Shown here piece by piece: positions 13,141-25,386 of a stretch of 64,000 nucleotides of DNA. Source of the DNA: Ficedula albicollis (taxonomy: Eukaryota > Chordata > Aves > Passeriformes > Muscicapidae). The stretch lies in NCBI RefSeq assembly GCF_000247815.1, contig NC_021686.1, forward strand, positions 5,286,037 to 5,350,036, given 5' to 3'. A program made the position numbers and the translations under genes. Below the pieces are notes generated by a model. The model had not been told where the DNA came from, searched no databases, and saw only the letters and a program-made list of their open reading frames with translations. Position 1 is the first letter of the stretch. Each line of letters starts with the position of its first letter.

Positions 13141-16100
13141 AGCATCCCTGCTCCCTGAGGCACATCTCCTGCTGCCTGCAGAAGGTTCAGTGCAAACCCC
13201 AGGTACAATTCCTAAGAAGTTTGAAACACCCCTGCAGGTTGGATAAAGTTGGTTTTGGTGGATATCATGGAAATATGTTTATTAGAAGTGTATCTGAATG
13301 AGAAATGAGAATTTAAATAGTATCGAGTTTTTTGCCTTCTGTCCCCAAGTTTCCTTTATTGTCTAGCCAGTTCTACCATCAGAGGTACAAAAATAATGTA
13401 GGAATGGAAGTTATCAGCATTATTACTGATATGCAAATATAATAACCAGCATTTGTTGATGTTCTGAAATGAACAGTAGATTTAAAGAGATAGCAGGATC
13501 TTCTGTTTACGTACAAATATGTATGCAGAGAGGGAGGTATATTTGCATGAAACCATCCCAGATTTCATATTTTTACTGTCATATTTACAGTCCTGCAGAA
13601 CATTTACAGTCCTGCAGAACATTTTCAGACAACTATCCTCTTCAAGAAATAGCATCCTATCACAGTCAGCTGAAAAAGGGTAAATTTGAAGAGACAGTCT
13701 ATTCAATTTTGTTCCAATAGAATTGCAAGCACTTTGCTTTTGTCTACTATTATTGTAAATGTTGGGCTGCAAAATTCAGTCCAGCTCCCAGTTCTGGTAA
13801 TCAGAAGCTGCAAAGAAAATGAATTTATTCCTTTCCAAACAGTAAGGAAGATTTTGGTTTTTAAGTTAATGAAAGTTTCTTTGAAACAGCAAATTTCAGT
13901 GTTCATTACTGGAGATCAAGATTTAGCATGGAGAGGCTTTTGTAATTTCTCTCAAAAAAGGTAGCTTGTTGAAATTTCAGAATTTCTCATCTCTTTTCTC
14001 CCTCCTCCCCACACTCTTACAAGATACAGCTGGTAGGGGTCTAAGACTATAAAATAAGGCATTAAATCAGAAAGCCTGTGTTTGTCCTACTTCCTTCACT
14101 TTTCTACATTCAATTCCACACTTAATAGGAGGGAAGACAAAAGAAGGAGACATTTCCAATACTCAGACCCGAATAATATCCCTCTGGGATTACCTGCAGC
14201 TCAATACATCATCCAAAAGCAAAGATTAAAAGTAATAGTCACGTTAATATCATTTCACAATCCACAAACATAAATCCTCATTTGTTATTCATGAGCTTAT
14301 CACACACACCTCTTAAGGAGCAAAATATTGCAGCATGTGCAGAAAACGGGAACACAAAGTAAACAGTGAAGGGGAGGCAGACTACTTTACAGCTCGTTTA
14401 AGGTAAAGATATTGCAGGTGTGTTTGCTAACACAGTTGTTCCTGCCTGCCTTTGATGATGCATCTTGCAGAAGCATTTGCTGTTTCCCTGATCATGACTT
14501 AATCAGTCCCTGAAGTGCCCACATCCTAAGCGTGTTGTTTCGAAGCGATGGGTACCTGTGGGATGAGGTGCTGGGGGGCAGCAGTGCCAGCACATCCCCC
14601 CTCCACTGGGGTGGCAGACCCAGGGTGTCACACAATGCAGTGACTGAGCTGGACTCCCCTGCTCGAGGAGATTCACCCTCCACCCACCAGGATATTTCTT
14701 CACAGGAATGAGGTGCTGACCTTGAGCCCTGGGTGCCTGCTGGGCTCAGAGCACACTGTTGCTGCACACAGGGCTGTTCCCAGGGAGTCTGGCAGCAGCA
14801 GAGGCTGCAGGAATCACTCACAGACACCCATGGGTGCCTTCTGCCTAAACATCCCATCAGTTGCAAATTCAGAGCTGGATTTTATTTCACAAGTAACCTC
14901 CTCCAGGGCTAACCCATCCCTCCACTGCCCACTCTGTGACCCCTGAGCTCTGGGGAGTTCAAGGCAAGGCCATGGGGTCTGTCAGAGATACACACAGCCT
15001 GCCTTGGCTCTAGAGCCATCCAGGCATAAACCCCAGCCAGGAAACACGTGCACAGTCCTCCTGATGGTGGTTACTGTAGAAACAGAGGAAACTTTCACCG
15101 GTGTTTCTCTCTTATTTCCCAATAAATAGCAGCATCTCCCCTAGAAACTATATCGATCTCTAGTTGTTCAAATAACTACTATTACAGAAGTAGATGAACT
15201 CTCCCCTGATAGACCTGTCAGACTCCCTGCTGATGAGAAGCCTTCCATGCAATCCATATCCACAATTGCTTTGGAAGTCGACAACTGATGTTCCCTCCCT
15301 TTTCCCCCTCCAGCTATATCCCTGTAGCTTTCTTCTGTTTCAACCTCCTATGCTTTTTTAAGCTGATACTTGTTTTGAGAAACTGCTATAGTTGTGACAG
15401 AAACTTCTGAGCTCTCCCAGTAATTGGCCTGCCTGTGTGCAAAGGAGGGGTTGAGAGTGACAGTGCAAGGCAAGAGAACCTTGAAAACTTCTTGTCTTGG
15501 GAAGCTCCTGCCATAAATCAGGTGGTGTTGCACGAGCTTGCCTTGCACGTGCAGTGCTCTGCGCAATGAATATTTCCTCTCGATGTCTCCTCACCTATTC
15601 ATAGATATGTGGTTTGATTTCACACATTAAACCCATTATGTCCATTATTTTTTATTTCTATAACTATTGCAAACGATTTCCTCTGGCTCAGAGGAAAAAG
15701 GCATTAAATGCACAACTTGTTTGTGGCTCAGAGGAAAAAGGCATTAAATGCACAATTTGTTCAGCTGGAACAGTTGCAAGTTTGCTGGTGAGGACTCAAA
15801 CACCAAGTTACCCAAGCAGAATCTCATTACTACCTGGAACTGCTGAGAAACCTAACACTCATCATGTGCTAAAACATTTTGTTGTACAAGGCTTAAGCAA
15901 AAAGCAGCCCAGGCTGAACCCTCAGCTGTCACAGGCCTACAAAGCTGTGCTGTTTGCCTGGCACAGCACTGCTTTATGGAGCACAGGCAGTAGCCCTGTC
16001 CCAGGTGAAGACAATCTGCATTCCTCCTGAAAATAATTAATTGAAAGCTGGTAGCTTTCCTGACAGATGGGTAACACAGTCCACTGCCTGATTTTGTGAT

Positions 16101-18618
16101 GCTCATGAAGTGACCTGACTGAGCCAGCAAAGTTCTTAATACTTCACCACCCCAGCACCCAGGGAGCAGCTCGGGCTTTCACACATGTTCTTGTTTGGTT
16201 AACTGTTGAGTGGGAGAGACAGAAAACAATTTCTGCTTGTGCTCCTCTTTTCTTCTGACACAAGGGATGAAGAAACAGCCTCCTGAGCAGCTTTAATGGC
16301 ACAGACTGAAGGTGGCTGAGCTAGAGCTGTCAGGTTTGCTGTGCTCTTGTTCAGCCCTCCCACATCTGCCCTGCTGCTGCTCAGGAAGCACAAGAAAAGC
16401 TGCTGGACAGCATCACCTCAGCTTTCCAACAGCTCTCACCACACTGAGCAATCAGCACCCTGAACCTTCCCACAGAAACAGCTGCAAGGGAGGTAACTGG
16501 AAAAATGAGTGTACTCATCTGTCACCTATACATGTAGGTAAGAAAAGCCTTGGGAACTCACCTTGGTGCTGTTCCCTCTGTGGTTGTCCTCAAACACTCA
16601 GCAAACTGGGTGTGTGCTGGAAATCTATTAGCTTGCAAAGGAGGGGATACACTGATTATCCAGTTTCAAACATCATTGTGTGGAGTTGGGCAAAGGGGAG
16701 GTTATACCCATATTATGACAATAAAGCTTTCAAATTCCTCAGGTGTGAGCCACCTGCTGACAAGCACCCTACTTAAATGTCACTCAGCAAAGGTTTAGGC
16801 ACTGGTGTTTTCCTAAGTGCATTTCCCTCTTCATCTTCCAGATAATTTCATTATCTGCCTGACTGAGGCTCAAAGAAAGGCTTATGTAAAGGTTTTGCCT
16901 ATCAAGACACATCCCAGTTTGAAGCTGATTATTCCAGACCTTTTCAGGATTAAAACCAAGTGCTCACTCCCAGATTTTCCTTTTACAACATAACAGGCAT
17001 CCCTTTTCCACATTTCCATTTTTAAATGTAAAGAATATTGCTGCAGTCAGATATTGCAGGCTGTCCCTCTCTTACTTTAAGAATGAAGAACTTTAGTGTA
17101 GAAATTACTGCTTGCAGACACCAGAAAGGATCAGTAGATACATCTCCAAGTTTTTTAGTTTTGTTTAAAGTGACATCTGCTTGAAAATTTTCAAGTGTCT
17201 GGAAAATTACAACAGGTCTCCTGGGAATGGATTAATGGGCTGCAGACATGTGAGACAAAGCTAAATGCTGAATAAAATACCTCACCTAGCACTGCAGTTC
17301 ATCAGCTGGGCTCCCATACTTGCAATAAACCTCTCCCATCTGTGCCTGCCCATGAAGCTTTCAACCTTCACCAAGGAGGGAACTCCAGTCACAGTAAGGT
17401 CGACCCTGGCAAAAATTATTTTATATTATAAAGTACTCAACCCATTTAGCAGAAAAATGTTGGCTATGTCTCTCAAAAGTAGAATAAGGAGGCAAGGATT
17501 AGGGGTTTTTTGTAACTAAATGCTCCAGAAAATAGAGCTCCAAAGCCTGTGGGTATTAAAACATTCTGTTTTGCCAAAAGGCTACCAAAACGTCCAGGCT
17601 GTAATCTGGAAAATGCTGTCTCAATAATGGTACTTGATTACTGAGTGGAGATAGAGAACAAGCTCTGAAAAGGAAGACAAGCTGTAGGAGGAAAGGTGAG
17701 AGGAACTATCCCTACAGACATACCTAAATTAATGGACAAAAAAACAAGGCTTAGGCCAGAGCTGCAGGAAAGAGCAGGACTTTTCCTCCCCATTCAGTAA
17801 GAACCATTAACATAATTTTTTTTAAGTTTTACCCAGTTAAAACTTAAAACTTTACCATAAAAGTTTTACCCAGTTAAAAAACTTTGTTCATCCTATGGTG
17901 ACCACAACAGAGCATCTTGGTAACCCTGCCCAGCTCTTATGTCACCTGGTTCATAATACTCTGTCCCTCCTTGGAGAATGTCAGAAGTTTTGCTACTGGT
18001 TGAGAGGCTTGGGTTGGCAGCTCAGAAAACTGAGGCATGGACATCAGAGCTGTCAATGTGCACACACAGAGCACAGGGAGGCTGAGCTGAGCCTGTCCCA
18101 CGCAGCCCAACCCAGAAGGAAAAGGAGAGTGTTTTTCCTGGAGAATGCTCAGTGCATCCATCCCCACAGCACCCAAATTCTGACATTAACTCCACTGAGC
18201 CTATTCACAGCCTTATATTTAAAATCTGTATATAAGCACTTTTCTGGACTAAGCACTACAGTGCACATCCTATGTCAAATTAAACCTTTACTACATGATT
18301 TACTGCTCTATTTTGTGCATATTTAAAAAAAAAAAATCCCTTCAACTCTCATGTCTTTTTATGTTTTTATATATCTATCTTGCAAGATACTTTGTGATCC
18401 CCGTATAAAATATTTCATATGAGTGAGATTTCATCCTGACAGGCGAATTCTTTACTCAATCCTCATCTGCATCACTGGTCTGCTTTAAAAGCCATTTTTA
18501 GCCTGCTCTTTTGTCATGTACCTCTAGAGAGTGATGCCACATGGACATGACTGCACAGGCCACGTGGCAGGAGCCACCAAGTGACACTGTGAGAAGTCAG
18601 CAGGGAAGGGATGGGAGA
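13141..18618. other. Intergenic sequence with small duplications, no gene seen
   Basis: No gene is recognised. It contains small local duplications: a 19-bp duplication near 13588-13625 (CAGTCCTGCAGAACATTT), a 40-bp tandem duplication at 15684-15763 and a repeated TTTTACCCAGTTAAAA block at 17825-17882. 14500-14950 is more GC-rich but has no splice-flanked exon I can recognise. Confidence 0.55.
15684..15763. repeat. 40-bp tandem duplication
   Basis: TGGCTCAGAGGAAAAAGGCA continuing to the end of the unit is present twice with a 40-bp offset (15684 and 15724). The copies differ by a C/T in CACAACTTGT versus CACAATTTGT. Confidence 0.9.
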
Positions 18619-19488
18619 GGGAAAGGGAAAGGGAAAGGGAAAGGGAAAGGGAAAGGGAAAGGGAAAGGGAAAGGGAAAGGGAAAGGGAAAGGGAAAGGGA
18701 AAGGGAAAGGGAAAGGGAAAGGGAAAGGGAAAGGGAAAGGGAAAGGGAAAGGGAAAGGGAAAGGGAAAGGGAAAGGGAAAGGGAAAGGGAAAGGGAAAGG
18801 GAAAGGGAAAGGGAAAGGGAAAGGGAAAGGGAAAGGGAAAGGGAAAGGGAAAGGGAAAGGGAAAGGGAAAGGGAAAGGGAAAGGGAAAGGGAAAGGGAAA
18901 GGGAAAGGGAAAGGGAAAGGGAAAGGGAAAGGGAAAGGGAAAGGGAAAGGGAAAGGGAAAGGGAAAGGGAAAGGGAAAGGGAAAGGGAAAGGGAAAGGGA
19001 AAGGGAAAGGGAAAGGGAAAGGGAAAGGGAAAGGGAAAGGGAAAGGGAAAGGGAAAGGGAAAGGGAAAGGGAAAGGGAAAGGGAAAGGGAAAGGGAAAGG
19101 GAAAGGGAAAGGGAAAGGGAAAGGGAAAGGGAAAGGGAAAGGGAAAGGGAAAGGGAAAGGGAAAGGGAAAGGGAAAGGGAAAGGGAAAGGGAAAGGGAAA
19201 GGGAAAGGGAAAGGGAAAGGGAAAGGGAAAGGGAAAGGGAAAGGGAAAGGGAAAGGGAAAGGGAAAGGGAAAGGGAAAGGGAAAGGGAAAGGGAAAGGGA
19301 AAGGGAAAGGGAAAGGGAAAGGGAAAGGGAAAGGGAAAGGGAAAGGGAAAGGGAAAGGGAAAGGGAAAGGGAAAGGGAAAGGGAAAGGGAAAGGGAAAGG
19401 GAAAGGGAAAGGGAAAGGGAAAGGGAAAGGGAAAGGGAAAGGGAAAGGGAAAGGGAAAGGGAAAGGGAAAGGGAAAGGGAAAGGGAAG
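18619..19488. repeat. (GGGAAA)n hexamer array, about 145 units
   Basis: 870 bp of uninterrupted GGGAAA, purine-only on the plus strand. The complement has no stop codon, giving open GK and FP dipeptide frames with no gene meaning. A homopurine/homopyrimidine tract with G triplets every six bases could adopt triplex or G-quadruplex structures. The flank GGAAGGGATGGGAGAGG looks like an imperfect seed of the array. Confidence 0.97.
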
Positions 19489-22400
19489 ATGCTTGAAGAT
19501 GAAAACCACTGGATTTTATGTGTGAATCTCAGTGCAAATAAGGGACAGGTAGAGAGAAGGATTTCAGTTTAGAAGCCAGCTCTGTGATTTATTTGATGAT
19601 GGTCCCCACACAGGTTATGCATAACTAAGTACACCTGTGGGTGCATGTGTATATAATACATAACTTTTTAGTCTGACAATATTGGTTGAAATCCTTTCAG
19701 TTTGATGAATGAGTGCATTATGCAGTGAGCAGTGAAACCAGCCTTGATGAGTCATTGGCAGGATTTTCCCAACTTTTTGAAGGCATCCTCTGCTGTGGGT
19801 TAGAAGTCAGCAATGTCCTCCCAGTGTGTCTGATTGAGTTCAGTTTTTGCCTGTGACAAGACAAGCCCAGGTATTACTTCAAGTCTGTCAGTTCTCCCAC
19901 CTCTCCAAATCCCTCTACACCTACCCTGATATGCACTTGGAGGATGAAGGGATGGAAAGTCTCTCAGGGTTCATTTGAACTTGCAATGCAGCTCTTTCAT
20001 GTTAATTTTCCTTTTCCTTTTCCTTCACCTCAATTCACTTTGACGCCTTGCCACAATATTGTCAGTCTCAGAGAAAACAACAAGCCAAAGCAGATGTGCT
20101 GAACACATGGTCACCAACAGGAGCAGTTCCCAAGCAAAGTTAGCATGTGAAATCATTCCAAAAGAGGAATGTCTTATCCAAAAAATAATCTACATCTGCT
20201 CCTGTTGTTTGGTGGATTGAAAAAAAAACCAACAACTTTCATGTTTAAGCCTACAGTTTGAATTTACCCAATTCTCTTACATTAGAAGGGTTATGATTTT
20301 AGACAGTCTGATACCATTATAATGGGTTTCTCTTGAACAGAGATATATTTCTAGTGCTTTTTATAATAAATGGTATCATATTGCAAAGGCCCCTTATGTT
20401 GGTGCCAAGGAGGTGATGAAGGGTAGCACCATGATTCTGTAGAAATTCTAAGAAAAAGAAATCTGATAAAAAATTATCATTCTTTGAAAGAAAGATGTGG
20501 TTTTTCAATTAAAAAAAACTACTACTTTACCTATAATGTGCCTTTACCTATTTCCTTTTTGCTATAGGATTTAGGCAACTAACTGGCTGATCATTAGATC
20601 TGATCCACAGACAATGTATAGAACTGCAATTGGACATTTCACTGCTGCTTCTGTTCTGTTTGGGGGAATATGAGTAAACACCTGGAGAACAGGATGCATC
20701 TGACAAGCTCTAAAGGCAAGCTCAGCCTGCCAAGGAGAAAGCACAGAGTGCCAAGGTCTGGCTTGGGTCTTAAGATGAGCAAGACACTTTCTATCCAAAT
20801 CTTGACCTTTCAGCTGAAGGTTTGTACTGGATATGCCCATTCACTCTGCTCCCTGATATGGGCCACCACAGCCCTGCAATATAAATGAAACAGGTATGGA
20901 AAAACAAATAACAGCTAAAAAAATATGCTGGAACAGGTATGGAAAAACAAATAACAGCTAAAAATTATGCTGGCAAAATCCATGCCCATGTTTGGGAGGA
21001 GTGGCCAGGAAACTCAGACAGTGAAAGCATGAAGCCTCTGAGTCACTGAGAGCTTGTCCAAGTCAAACACACCGCCCTAAGAGACCTGCTCTGCCTTCAT
21101 TACCCACACATTCACACCGAGTACTTCCACCTGTTAACATGCAGAACAAAGCACTTCCACCAAGAGCATTTGGTAAACAAATGACTTGGAAAATATTATT
21201 AAGCTCAAAACCAGCATTTCACCATGTTTGATTTGCCACCAGATGCTGTGGGATCTGAAGATACAGAGAGAATAAAAAAAGTGTCAAACAATGGCAATGA
21301 GAGACTGAAATACAAGAAGAATGGGGGTTTTGCTAAATTACAGTCAGAAATTCATACAAAGCTGTTATTCTACCCTGGTCTATGTCATGTACAACAAATA
21401 TTACCTTTTCATGAAAGGTAAGAGTCCCTGACAGCCTTTGCCATGTACCTTATGGAGGGTATTGTGTCTCATTCAAAAAGCAAATAATATGTGGAATTGA
21501 TCCTATTTTCTGTAGTGCATCACCCCACATGTGGGACACGTTGATGTACACATCAGTGGCAAGGAGGCAGTTTCTCCTGTTGAAGGCAGGTAATAAGCCT
21601 TCAAAGTGTTTTTACTGAGAGGATGGATGTCAGTAAGAGCAGCTGGTGCTAATGCCAGCTAAACTTCCATCTTTTTTTCTCCTTTCCCTTTCCTTGAGGA
21701 GGAGGCACTGTTAGTATGAGCAAGCAGCAACATTCCTCTTAAATGCCCTCTTTCAGTCTCAGGGGTCCTTCCTTTGACTGATAAAACATTTTCAGCCTCC
21801 CTTTGAGAGTGACACGCATGTGTGATCCTTGGAAAATTCAGTTTAAAACATTAAAAACCTGCCAAAGACTCCGGCTAGAAATGAGCAATGGCCATTGGAA
21901 GGATACAGTCAGAGCTGACTGAGTCTTCCAGGTCATCCTGCTTGGGTTCTTTTAGTCCCAAATTGAGTTCACAGTGGGGCCAACAACCCCATCACAGTCC
22001 AGAAAAAACCCTTGGAAGGGCCATGGTCCAACTGATGTGCAACAGCCTGGGGAGGGAGATTCCATTATCCAACACCTCTACCATTCTTCAAAGGCTCTCT
22101 GCCTCCTCCAGCAGGGAAGTGTTCGTGTTGGAAAACTCAGCCTTAGTATCACTGAATTCTTTCACAGTTTTTAGCTTAAATCTGGGCCCCAGATTCAGCT
22201 ATAGCTCTAGGCACCAACAGCAAATTGAGTGAAATCCACCAAATAGCTTCCAACTGAAACATGTACTAAGGTGTTATTCTTTTAAAGCTGATATTGTGCT
22301 TTACAGGATCATACCAGAGAGCACCAAAAGCCCAGGAGCATGTGCTTCCCAGCCAGTTCAGCTGGCTGCAGAGACCAACACCAGCTACTGGGCCAGTTTA

Positions 22401-23714
22401 TTCTCTTCTATTTCCTCTCTTTTTATTATGTTTGAACTGAAAGTTATTCCAAATCAAACACTGACAGGGAGATGAGGCACAGTGGATGTGTGCTAAGCAA
22501 ACCTATGTCATGCTGAAGCCAAGACCCTCACTGCAGTCCTGGCTGGTTTCCAGGTCATGGAGTACTGCACCAGCATCCTGGTCCCCAGCAGAGATGGCAC
22601 TGAGAAATAATATTTTTTCAAGTACCCAAGTTTTAAAGTTAGGCAGTGACTTGGGAAGGAAACTTTTTTTTTTTTCTCTCCCCTTTTTGCTTTAAAGCAA
22701 GTGCAGGATGAGGTTATATGACTACTTGGAATCAATGCAGGTTCTTAATGATGCATGAAATGAAATATTGCTGTCCAGCGCACAGTGAATATTCAGAGTT
22801 CTGCTCTGTGATAGATACATCCTGTGCTGCTCTGACAGGGCAGAAACGCCCCCCACAGCAGCTGCAGCTCTGCCCTGCACCCCAGCCTGGATTTTGTGTC
22901 AGATCAGTTGCCATCTTCTGCTGATACACTCTCTTCTGCAGCCTCATACATCTGGCAGCCAGTTAAGTGTCTTCAGCCAAGAGGTAAATAGAAAATATTT
23001 TCCATGTCGTGGTTCCTGCCTAGGGAAACAACAAAAAAATTCATGGACCTTACAGAATTTCTAAACAACCACATATTATCTGAGACCTCTGAAATTCTGG
23101 CCTGATTATTTGTAGATGACAGTCCAGCTTTTTGCTCTTTTGATAATACTGATAACATGGGCTGCTGAAGCTGGACTGAGATAAATTTAAGCACTGCTCA
23201 GTCAGGACAAACACATCTGTAGCTCAAATACTGAGTTTCTGAAAGCTTTTCTCATCAGAAGGAAGAAGCAGCACGGAAAAGATTGAGCACTTACAACTCT
23301 TGTGGAGATGAATTCAGCATAAGAGAGAAAAGAATTAAATAAAAAAGTGAGAAGAGAAAGGTGTGGATTTCCCTTCAGCAGTGCCCCATCTCCAGTGTAA
23401 TTTCCTCCCTCTTGAAAGAGTGGACACAGGCAGTCAGGGAAGACAAGCCTTTTAAGACCTAGTAGCAAAACCAGCCCCTTTATCTGGTGCAGGTTGCTGT
23501 GTTGTTTTAGATTTGTAACCTGTGCATCATTCTGCAGTCTAATCCTAAAAAGAAGGCAGGGAGTTCAGAGGGAATCCACACAAATTTCAGAAAGGGAAGT
23601 TATTGCCATTTTGCCTGGGGTATAACAAGGCAGACTGGGGCAAGAAATCTCTGCCTGCATATCTTTGCCTTTGTTTTGTGGGCATCAGCTGCGCAGGGCA
23701 GGCAAGCAGGACTG
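19489..23714. other. Intergenic sequence, no gene seen
   Basis: Unique sequence with a 43-bp tandem duplication at 20890-20974. No exon or RNA gene is recognised. 21880-22240 stays open in one frame but matches no family I know. Confidence 0.55.
20890..20974. repeat. 43-bp tandem duplication
   Basis: ACAGGTATGGAAAAACAAAT continuing through AACAGCTAAAAA and a TATGCTGG end occurs twice with a 43-bp offset (20890 and 20933), with a small indel in the A run. Confidence 0.88.
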
Positions 23715-23720
23715 AGCCAG
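23715..23720. repeat. Target site duplication, left copy (AGCCAG)
   Basis: AGCCAG directly precedes the TG of the solo LTR and is repeated at 24022-24027 directly after its terminal CA. Six bases is the duplication length typical of ERVK/betaretroviral integrases. Confidence 0.85.
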
Positions 23721-24021
23721 TGTTGCATTTTGGCTATAGGAGCAGTGGAAAGAATAATGCAACAAAACCCTTCGTGTAATGGAGGAGCAAAAGAGCGCTT
23801 TTATTTAAAGAAACACTACAGTTATATAGAGTAGTTCATGCAATGCAGAATAGAAAAGTGTCATTGGTCCAAGAAGGCAACACCTCTTTGAAAACATGCT
23901 TTCTGTAAAACATCACATCTCTCACATCTCCAGCAGGTGTTTATTCATTGTTATAATTTATTGTCCTTGGGCAACCTGAGAAAAGGCTGCTTTCTTGGCT
24001 CCCAGCAGTATCCTAACAACA
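23721..24021 (-). mobile_element. Solo ERVK-type LTR (301 bp, minus strand)
   Basis: On the plus strand the element starts TGTTG and ends CAACA, a perfect 5-bp terminal inverted repeat, and is bounded by 6-bp AGCCAG duplications. Read on the minus strand it has a CCAAT-like box (GGACCAATGACAC), a TATA box (TATATAA at 23822-23828) and a polyadenylation signal (AATAAA at 23800-23805), in the order expected for U3-R-U5. No retroviral internal region is attached, so it is a solo LTR left by LTR-LTR recombination. The sequence resembles ERVK LTRs I know from songbirds; the exact family name is not asserted. Confidence 0.88.
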
Positions 24022-24027
24022 AGCCAG
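24022..24027. repeat. Target site duplication, right copy (AGCCAG)
   Basis: Identical to 23715-23720 and adjacent to the CAACA end of the LTR. Confidence 0.85.
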
Positions 24028-24100
24028 AGCTGGGAGGAGCAGCTCTAGGGCAGGGAGTGGGACAGGCATGGGGCAGGGAGTGGGACAGGGCTGGGGCAGG

Positions 24101-25386
<1,286 letters not shown>

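Noticed and set aside
12306..13246. Frames of 218-269 codons over the 62-bp minisatellite on both strands
   Set aside because: Explained by the stop-free repeat, whose 62-bp period is not a multiple of three, and by symmetrical openness on both strands.
18514..19572. Open frames encoding GK or FP dipeptide repeats
   Set aside because: Entirely the GGGAAA array; no promoter, splice or homology support.
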